A stretch of 21,784 nt of DNA, taken from assembly GCF_008831285.2 (NCBI RefSeq), contig NW_022204596.1, positions 47,501 to 69,284 on the forward strand. The letters are read 5' to 3'. This document shows positions 11,068 to 21,784 of this stretch, piece after piece; the first letter of the stretch is position 1; every line of letters starts with the position of its first letter. The position numbers and the translations under genes were made by a program. Under the pieces are notes generated by a model. That model was not told the DNA's origin and searched no databases. It saw only the letters and a list, made by a program, of their open reading frames with translations. Source of the DNA: Nymphaea colorata (Eukaryota; Streptophyta; Magnoliopsida; Nymphaeales; Nymphaeaceae).

Positions 11068-11465
11068 ATGGGTAGAGACACTATTGCCGATATAATAACT
11101 TATATAAGAAATGCTGACATGGATAAAAAAGGAACAGTTCGAATACCATCCACTAATATTACCGAAACATTGTGAAAATACTTCTACGAGAGGGTTTTAT
11201 CGAAAATGTTAGGAAGCACCGGGAAAACAACAAGGATTTCTTGGTTTTAACCCTACGACATAGAAGAAATAGGAAAAGAGCACATAGAAATATTTTAAAG
11301 CGTATCAGCAGACCAGGTCTGCGAATCTATTCCAACTCTCAACGAATTCCTAGGATTTCAGGCGGGATAGGGGTTGTAATTCTTTCTACTTCTAGGGGTA
11401 TAATGACAGATCGAGAAGCTCGACTAGAAAGAATTGGAGGAGAAATTTTGTTTTATATATGGTGA
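11068..11465 (+). CDS. rps8: 30S ribosomal protein S8, one frame break
   Basis: The frame from the ATG at 11068 reads [19 protein letters not shown] and ITET, then meets a stop. Restoring one A in GAAACATTG (11165-11167) gives [18 protein letters not shown] and an open frame to [11 protein letters not shown]. The restored protein has 132 residues. The C-terminal [13 protein letters not shown] motif is the hallmark of uS8, which binds the central domain of 16S rRNA. Relative to most plants two residues are missing in RNILKRIS, an in-frame difference. infA follows after 121 bases. Confidence 0.93.
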
Positions 11466-11570
11466 GGTGATCCATCTGGTATACGAATTTGATACGTAAC
11501 TTCCTATTTATGAAAAAGAGAGTAGAGGTGGGTTGTCTAATGTCACTCCTCCTACATTAGTTAATACTTC

Positions 11571-11577
11571 AAGGAGG
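11571..11577 (+). promoter_or_regulatory. Shine-Dalgarno for infA
   Basis: AAGGAGG ends nine bases before the ATG at 11587. It is the clearest anti-16S match in the cluster and fixes the infA start against a longer open frame beginning at 11533. Confidence 0.7.
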
Positions 11578-11586
11578 TTACCTGGA

Positions 11587-11820
11587 ATGAAAGAACAAAA
11601 ATTGATCCATGAAGGTTTAATTACTGAATCACTTCCCAATGGCATGTTCTGGGTTCGCTTAGATAACGAAGACCTGGTTCTAGGTTATGTTTCAGGGCGG
11701 ATACGACGTAGTTTTATACGAATACTACCAGGAGATAGAGTAAAAATAGAAGTCAGCCGTTATGATTCAACAAGGGGACGTATAATTTATAGACTTCGCA
11801 ATAAAGATTCAAACGATTAG
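11587..11820 (+). CDS. infA: Translation initiation factor IF-1
   Basis: The 77-residue protein [20 protein letters not shown] to NKDSND has full family length and is uninterrupted. Motifs [20 protein letters not shown] and [23 protein letters not shown] make up the single S1/OB fold. IF-1 occupies the ribosomal A site during initiation. The ATG at 11587 is supported by a Shine-Dalgarno nine bases upstream and by conservation starting there. infA is lost or a pseudogene in many rosids and Solanaceae, so an intact copy is informative about lineage. Confidence 0.95.
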
Positions 11821-11936
11821 GTATTTAAATTTTCATGGGGATAAATTTTAAGGCTCAAACACTAACTTAAGGTGAATTAAAGAAAAGAGACTTATTTTCT
11901 TTCAAAGAGTAGATTCGGAATTAAGGAACAACAAAT

Positions 11937-12050
11937 ATGAAAATAAGAGCTTCTGTTCGTAAGATTTGTGAAAAATGTCGACTGATCCGTAGGCGAGGAC
12001 GAATTATAGTAATTTGTTCTAATCCGAAACATAAACAGAGACAGGGATAA
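11937..12050 (+). CDS. rpl36: 50S ribosomal protein L36
   Basis: A 37-residue basic protein starting [19 protein letters not shown] and ending HKQRQG. Cys11, Cys14, Cys27 and His32 form the zinc-ribbon set of bL36. It is small but full length, and lies in its standard place between infA and rps11. Confidence 0.96.
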   Translation: MKIRASVRKICEKCRLIRRRGRIIVICSNPKHKQRQG

Positions 12051-12178
12051 TATTTATAAAAAAAAAGAACTTCACTTTCTAAGAGACCTAATGTACAAAT
12101 AAATAAAGAATTTGTTTTCACATGAAATGGATATATCCGTATATCTCTGACTCATATTTATGAGATGGCAAATAGAAT

Positions 12179-12594
12179 ATGACAAAACCTATACCAAGAA
12201 TTGGTTCACGTAGAAATAGCCGTATTAGTTCACGTAAGAGTGGGTGTAGAACACCAATAGGAGTTATTCATGTTCAAGCGAGTTTCAACAATACTATTGT
12301 TACTGTTACAGACCCACAAGGTCGGGTCGTTTCTTGGTCTTCTGCGGGTACCTGTGGATTCAAGGGCACAAGAAGGGGTACCCCATTTGCTGCTCAAACC
12401 GCAGCAGGAAATGCTATTCGTGCGGTAGTAGACCAGGGTATGCAACGAGCAGAAGTCATGATAAAGGGTCCCGGTCTCGGGAGAGATGCAGCATTACGAG
12501 CGATTCGTAGAAGTGGTATACTATTAAATTTTGTACGTGACGTAACCCCTATGCCGCATAATGGATGTAGACCGCCAAAAAAAGGCGCGTTTAG
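12179..12594 (+). CDS. rps11: 30S ribosomal protein S11, frame break at the extreme C terminus
   Basis: The frame starts [20 protein letters not shown] and carries [38 protein letters not shown] and [15 protein letters not shown], typical of uS11 on the platform of the small subunit. As written it runs on to 12640 with a non-conserved tail. Adding one A to the A7 run at 12577-12583 gives PPKKRRV and a stop at 12592-12594, for 138 residues, the standard length. I therefore end the gene at 12594 and regard the extra 15 or so codons as an artefact of the missing base. rpoA starts 75 bases on. Confidence 0.93.
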
Positions 12595-12669
12595 AAATAA
12601 AAATGGAAAAGATTCCAATCCAAGAGAAATAAATAATTAAATGATCTCATCAAATAATATTATATTAGT

Positions 12670-13695
12670 ATGGTTCGGGAGGAAGTACCAGTATCCACTC
12701 GGACGCTACAGTGGAAGTGTGTTGAATCAAGAGCAGACAGCAAACGCCTTTATTATGGTCGTTTCGTTTTATCCCCACTTATGAAGGGTCAAGCCGATAC
12801 AATCGGTATCGCGATGCGAAGGGCTTTACTTGGAGAACTAGAAGGAACATGTATTACGCGCGCAAAATCTGATAAGGTACCACATGAATATTCTACGATA
12901 GTAGGTATTGAAGAATCAGTCCATGAAATTTTAATGAATTTGAAAAAAATTGTATTTAGAAGTGATCTGTACGGAACTCTCGACGCATCTATCTATGTCA
13001 GGGGCCCTAGACACGTAACTGCTCAAGATATCATCTCACCACCTTCTGTAGAAATAGTTGATACTACACAGCATATAGCTGTCCTAACGGAACCGGTTGA
13101 TTTGTGCATTGAATTAAAAATTGAGAGGGGTCGTGGATATTGTACGAGAACCCCAAATAACTATCAAGACGGAAGCTATCCTATAGATGCTGTATCCATG
13201 CCTGTTCGAAATGCGAATCATAGTATTCATTCTTATGGGAATGGGAATGAGAAACAAGAGATACTTTTTCTTGAAATATGGACGAATGGAAGTTTAACTC
13301 CTAAGGAAGCGCTTTATGAAGCTTCTCGTAATTTGATCGATTTATTTATTCCTTTTTTACATGCGGAGGAACAGGACATAAATAGAAATATGGAGGACAA
13401 TCAAAAAAGGGCTAGTGTGCCCTTTTTTACCTTTGATGATGGATTGGATAATATGAAAAGAGAAATCATATTGAAACGTATTTTTATTGATCAATTAGAA
13501 TTGCCTCCTAGGACTTATAACTGTCTCAAAAGGTCTAATATACATACATTGCTGGACCTTTTGAGTAAAAGTCAAGAAGATCTTATGAGAATTGAGCATT
13601 TTCGCGTAGAAGACGTAAAACAAATATTCGACATTCTACAGAAGGGTTTCACAATCGACTTGCTTAAAAATTCAACTCAGTTTGAATCCCGTTGA
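12670..13695 (+). CDS. rpoA: Plastid RNA polymerase alpha subunit
   Basis: An unbroken 341-residue protein. The N-terminal assembly domain (residues 1 to about 230) carries [20 protein letters not shown] and [19 protein letters not shown] variable linker follows, then the C-terminal domain (about 270-330) with [19 protein letters not shown] and the helix-hairpin-helix-like end. Two copies scaffold the plastid-encoded polymerase that transcribes photosynthesis genes. It is the last gene of the ribosomal-protein cluster and is followed within seven bases by a hairpin. Codon 67 is TCT (12868-12870), the position edited Ser to Phe in other plants. Confidence 0.97.
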   Translation: MVREEVPVSTRTLQWKCVESRADSKRLYYGRFVLSPLMKGQADTIGIAMRRALLGELEGTCITRAKSDKVPHEYSTIVGIEESVHEILMNLKKIVFRSDLYGTLDASIYVRGPRHVTAQDIISPPSVEIVDTTQHIAVLTEPVDLCIELKIERGRGYCTRTPNNYQDGSYPIDAVSMPVRNANHSIHSYGNGNEKQEILFLEIWTNGSLTPKEALYEASRNLIDLFIPFLHAEEQDINRNMEDNQKRASVPFFTFDDGLDNMKREIILKRIFIDQLELPPRTYNCLKRSNIHTLLDLLSKSQEDLMRIEHFRVEDVKQIFDILQKGFTIDLLKNSTQFESR

Positions 13696-13701
13696 AATTT
13701 T

Positions 13702-13735
13702 TTTTTCATTTCGAATGAAAGCACGAAATGAAAAA
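13702..13735 (+). terminator. Hairpin just after rpoA
   Basis: TTTTTCATTTCG at 13702-13713 pairs perfectly with CGAAATGAAAAA at 13724-13735 around a 10-base loop. It lies seven bases after the rpoA stop and is the likely 3'-end stabilising or processing stem of the cluster transcript. Confidence 0.65.
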
Positions 13736-14106
13736 TTATAAATGAAAGACTATTTATTAACTAGAAAATAATGAAATAAATTTCTATTATTTTCTTATCT
13801 TTATCTTATTTCTTATTTTTTATAACTAAACTAACTATAAAATTATACTATAATTATTCTTCCTATATATTACAAATTATTATTCAATTCGAATTGAATA
13901 ATAATTTGTAATATATAATCAATATACACACTAAAATATACACACTAACGAAAAAAGAAGAAACAAAAACAAAGTCTGTTTTGAATCTTCAGCATAGTCT
14001 GTATTCGTGGATTCTTCAGAATAGATCTATAATCAAATGAAAGAGATGTATCTAGGAGGATAAACTTTGAAGTATGCCTAACTAGATACATACGTAATAT
14101 CCCGCC
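13736..14106. other. AT-rich spacer between convergent rpoA and petD
   Basis: No gene is visible in this very A/T-rich stretch. It holds a long palindrome (13864-13917) and short direct repeats such as ATATACACACTAA (about 13920-13948). It is where transcripts of rpoA (plus) and petD (minus) would converge. Confidence 0.7.
13864..13917. terminator. 54-bp perfect palindrome, probable two-way 3'-end stem
   Basis: Arms of 27 bases, 13864-13890 and 13891-13917, are exact reverse complements with no spacer and meet at TTCGAA. Placed between the ends of rpoA and petD, the RNA from either strand would fold into the same long A/U-rich stem. Plastid petD messages are known to end at inverted-repeat stems, so a 3'-end maturation role is the natural inference. 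Confidence 0.7.
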
Positions 14107-15253
<1,147 letters not shown>

Positions 15254-15458
15254 AATCCATCCTCTCCTCCGAGAATCCACTTCAACTGTTCGTATCAAAT
15301 AAAAAATACTTCGTGGTTGAAGGGAAATATCCAAATAACATGTCTTATTCTTTTCAATAATCCATATTTATAGCAATGAAATACAAATACTATTTTTTTT
15401 GTTCCTACCCAAACAATATATTATATGATCTATTACAAATACCTATGCTCTGTCTTCT

Positions 15459-16905
<1,447 letters not shown>

Positions 16906-17033
16906 ATTCCGGAAATACCGAAACAAAAGAATTCCGCGGTCGAACTACCAAACAGAATGAGATGACCTAGAAATCCGAATCCTAAGTGATTCTTTTTTTT
17001 ATTGAAAGTTAGGACTTATCCGTTCTTCTGGAC

Positions 17034-17255
17034 CTAACTTAATGAAATACCATCCAGTAAAACGGAAGAATTATAAATCTCCAAAATAATAGATAGGAAT
17101 ACTGCAAATAGAGCCATTGCGACACCCATAAGGGGTGTAGTTCCCCATCCAGGGGCTACTTTACCATATTCCGAATTCAATGGTTTTAATAAATCGCCTA
17201 CAATAGTCCGTCTTGGCCCAGATCTGGAACTACCCTCAATGGTTTGTGTAGCCAT
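17034..17255 (-). CDS. psbH: Photosystem II phosphoprotein PsbH
   Basis: The 73-residue protein starts [20 protein letters not shown] and has one membrane helix ([18 protein letters not shown], about residues 42-60). Thr3 and Thr5 are the N-terminal positions known to be phosphorylated. It binds beside CP47 and helps stabilise photosystem II. The start at 17255 is chosen over an upstream in-frame ATG at 17273 because conservation begins at MATQ. It is co-transcribed with psbT upstream and petB downstream (128 bases away). Confidence 0.97.
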   Translation of the reverse strand: MATQTIEGSSRSGPRRTIVGDLLKPLNSEYGKVAPGWGTTPLMGVAMALFAVFLSIILEIYNSSVLLDGISLS

Positions 17256-17286
17256 AAATCCTATTCCGTGCATTGTTTGAGATCTG

Positions 17287-17316
17287 TTGACTTTGTATAC
17301 GATTCCGTTGTAAATA
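17287..17316 (+). promoter_or_regulatory. Possible sigma-70-type promoter for psbN
   Basis: TTGACT at 17287-17292 and TAAATA at 17311-17316 are 18 bases apart and end 45 bases before the psbN ATG. psbN needs its own promoter because it lies opposite to the psbB operon. The match is by eye only. Confidence 0.4.
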
Positions 17317-17349
17317 AACTATCTTATCGTAGATCCATCGTGGTCTTGA

Positions 17350-17493
<144 letters not shown>

Positions 17494-17534
17494 TTGAAAT
17501 GATGACCCTCCTCATCGGAGGGTCATCATTTCAA
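17494..17534. terminator. 18-bp perfect hairpin between psbN and psbT
   Basis: Arms at 17494-17511 and 17517-17534 are exact reverse complements around the 5-base loop TCATC. The left arm starts at the base after the psbN stop, and on the other strand the stem lies 17 bases after the psbT stop. It can therefore serve as the 3'-end stem of both convergent messages. The GC-containing core GATGACCCTCC/GGAGGGTCATC makes it very stable. Confidence 0.85.
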
Positions 17535-17550
17535 TTGAGATAATGAAAAA

Positions 17551-17673
<123 letters not shown>

Positions 17674-17816
17674 TTACAATTATAGCTTCCATACCTGTTC
17701 ATTTGGGATCATTTCCCAGACAAGTAAAGGTCAAGAGTAATAGGTGATGATTCGAATTAATATTTCTCCAGTACCCTATATGAAACATAGGCTAGACATA
17801 TGAAAGAAATGTTGTA

Positions 17817-19786
<1,970 letters not shown>

Positions 19787-21784
19787 ATGCCCATTGGTGT
19801 TCCAAAAGTCCCTTTTCGGAGTCCTGGAGAGGAAGATGCAGTTTGGGTTGACATATAGTGCGACTTGTCGGACATATTGGGTCATATGGGATTTCCCCGT
19901 TCTCTCCCCTGATCGAGATATACTCTCTTTCGCCTAAGAAAGATTGATTGAATCATCAAATCAATTCAATAATTCGGAGCGTGAAATGTGCAAATGGATC
20001 AATTCGTTTGAAAGATAAATATTATCTTATCAATTAGAATAATCTATGGTTGACTTGGAACAATAAAATGAAGTATCCAGGCTCCGTTCAGAAAATACCA
20101 AATGGGTAATATTGATTACAACTTCTATCATCTATCAGAAATAAGACCATAGGAGTGATCTCAAACCACTAATAAATATAAATGTGATGAATACATCGAA
20201 TACTTGGTTGGTGGAAGGCATAAAAAAGTCGTAAGAAAAAAATAAGTGGTACTGGGGTCATTTGTCCTATATGTGCAAATGGAATTCGGGCGAATCTTTA
20301 CCCGGAGTAGAGCATAAACCTAAAATAAGTGAAGAGGCCCATTCAGGAACAAGAAAATGGCATCGCGATTTGGATCTCGATGAAACAATACATCAATCAA
20401 AAGAATACATCAATAAAAAGATGTTCAGTGAATTCTTTTTTGTAGGTTAGGAGGGCAAACCAAAACTAATTTTTGTGGAAAATGCAAATGAAAATAAACC
20501 CCTTCGTCAGGAAAACGCCTAAACTCAAAAAGAATAGGTCTGGAATCGACACATTGATTATTTTTTTTTCGAACTTTTTTGAACCGTATGTATCGAAAGG
20601 TGCGTGTACGGTTCTGCGGGGATACAATTTTTCCTAATCAACCGACTTCATCGAGAAAGATTACTTTTTTTAGGCCAAGGCGTTGATAGCGAGATCTCGA
20701 ATCAACTTGTTGGTCTCATGGTATATCTCAGTATGGAAGATAATACCAGGGATCTCTATTTGTTTATAAATTCTCCCGGCGGATGGGTAATACCGGGAAT
20801 AGCTATTTATGATGCTATGCAAATTGTTCCACCAGACGTACATACAATATGCATGGGATTAGCCGCTTCGATGGGATCTTTCATCCTGGTCGGAGGAGAA
20901 TTTACCAAACGTCTAGCATTCCCTCACGCTCGGCGCCAATGAGTTTTTATTTGACTTGAAGAAAAAATAAGACTATGCCTTCGCCATATGGAATATATAA
21001 GTAATAATAGCATGGCACGTTTAGTTCGATATGAGCAAATCATTATTGCTTCTTCATAACATGATTATGTATCGAGATAGTAGTATGAAACAAAAGGTTA
21101 GTCCCGATTTGATCTTATTCCTATGTTATTTATCGGGGGTCCATTTCAGCGTCACAAACAACCCCTTTTCCTTACACAACATGAGTCTGAATATTTCTAA
21201 GCATGAAAAGAAAGGGATCATTTTCCTTATCATTTTTCTTATTTAATCAGACTCAGACCAGAAAGAAACTTTGGGATTGCTGAATCATAGAAGAGAGATG
21301 AATATATTATCTAAAGCAACGGAACCATCATAGTATTTTTTTGTTCCTACGAGGAGAAGGGTGGTAAATGGATCATCCAACGATTTGGATCTGATAGATC
21401 TATTTGTCTCTTTCTTTGATGTAAGAGAAGAGTAGATTCCATTGCGGAGCCGTATGCAATGTGCAAAAATTGCCTGTACGGTTTTCTATCTTTTTTTATT
21501 TTTATTTATTCTTTTCGCTCCATTTTGCGAGATAGAGGAATCGTTCATTATGACATATTATAATCAGGGTTATGATCCACCAACCTGCTAGTTCTTTTAT
21601 GAGGCACAAGCAGGAGAATTTATCCTGGAAGCGGAAGAACTGTTGAAACTTCGCGAAATACTAACAAGAGTTTATGTACAAAGAACGGGCAAACCTTTAT
21701 GGGTTGTATCTGAAGACATGGAAAGGATGTTTTATGTCAGCAACAGAAGCCCAAGCTCATGCATTGTTGATCTGTAGCAGTCGA
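19787..21784 (+). CDS. clpP: ClpP1 protease subunit, three exons; exon 3 has five missing bases and is cut by the window end
   Basis: Exon 1 (19787-19857, 71 bases) reads [20 protein letters not shown]. Exon 2 (20639 to about 20930) carries [20 protein letters not shown] and the nucleophile motif GLAASMGSF with Ser101. Exon 3 (about 21566 onward) carries VMIHQPAS with His126 and, in the third active-site region, SEDMERD. ClpP1 is the catalytic serine protease of the stromal Clp complex. Exons 1 and 2 are clean. Exon 3 reads as ClpP only if single bases are restored in TTCTTTTATG (about 21595), AAAGGATG and GTTTTATG (about 21726-21734), CATGCATTG (about 21761) and GATCTGTAG (about 21773). The window stops inside what would be the last codon, Glu196. 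Confidence 0.93.
19858..20638 (+). other. Group II intron 1 of clpP
   Basis: The 781-base intron starts GTGCGACTTGTCGG and ends TTTTTCCTAAT, fitting the GUGYG and AY rules. Domain V is at about 20581-20615 (GAACCGTATGTATCG...GTGTACGGTTC). The stretch 20262-20450 is open but resembles no protein. Confidence 0.9.
20931..21565 (+). other. Group II intron 2 of clpP
   Basis: The roughly 635-base intron is bounded by CACGCT/CGGCGCCAATGAG and ATAATC/AGGGTTATGATC. Domain V is at about 21447-21483 (GAGCCGTATGCAATG...CTGTACGGTT). The exact splice points are uncertain by a few bases because the 5' side does not show a clean GUGYG. Presence of both clpP introns excludes lineages, such as grasses, that lost them. 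Confidence 0.8.

Noticed and set aside
11533-11586. Longer N terminus for InfA (18 extra codons)
   Set aside because: The Shine-Dalgarno at 11571-11577 and family conservation both point to the ATG at 11587.
12595-12640. C-terminal extension of S11
   Set aside because: It arises from one A missing in the run at 12577-12583; the standard frame ends RRV-stop at 12594.
20262-20450. 62-codon open frame in clpP intron 1
   Set aside because: No conservation or start signal; it lies wholly within a group II intron.

Overview
This window is plastid (chloroplast) DNA from a land plant, almost certainly a flowering plant. It shows the classic order ycf2 / trnI-CAU / rpl23 / rpl2 / rps19 / rpl22 / rps3 / rpl16 / rpl14 / rps8 / infA / rpl36 / rps11 / rpoA, then petD / petB / psbH / psbN / psbT / psbB / clpP. 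Group II introns sit in rpl2, rpl16, petD, petB and clpP (two). An intact infA, an rpl22 in place, and no trnH between rpl2 and rps19 argue against a grass-like monocot and against lineages that lost infA or rpl22. An early-diverging angiosperm or magnoliid-like plant would fit, but I cannot name the taxon.

Layout. Bases 1-5386 (minus strand) hold the N-terminal part of ycf2. Bases 5471-5544 are trnI-CAU. From 5714 to 13695 (plus strand) runs the large ribosomal-protein/rpoA cluster, descended from the bacterial S10-spc-alpha operons. A convergent spacer (13696-14106) contains a hairpin after rpoA and a 54-bp perfect palindrome. From 19343 down to 14107 (minus strand) runs the psbB operon (psbB-psbT-psbH-petB-petD), with psbN on the opposite strand between psbT and psbH. 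clpP (plus) occupies 19787 to the window end and is cut just before its stop. ycf2 through rpl2 normally lie in the plastid inverted repeat and the rest in the large single copy; only one copy of the repeat region is visible, so the junction cannot be placed.

How the genes work together. The ribosomal proteins, InfA and RpoA serve plastid translation and transcription. PsbB, PsbT and PsbH are photosystem II subunits, PsbN helps assemble it, and PetB/PetD are the cytochrome b6 and subunit IV core of the b6f complex. ClpP1 is the catalytic protease subunit and Ycf2 is a large AAA-type protein tied to protein import.

The most striking property is not a new system. About 27 separate reading-frame breaks can be located, and each is explained by one missing base, usually in a homopolymer or a doubled base. 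They hit ycf2, rpl2, rps19, rpl22, rps3, rps8, rps11 and clpP exon 3, while everything between rpoA and clpP exon 2 is clean. Because all shifts go in the same direction and strike essential genes while photosynthesis genes are perfect, I read them as base-calling or assembly errors rather than gene decay. Biologically more interesting are a PetD reading frame that runs past the canonical end (a CAA codon where a stop is expected, possibly created by C-to-U editing), retained C residues at several known editing positions, and the long palindrome between convergent rpoA and petD.
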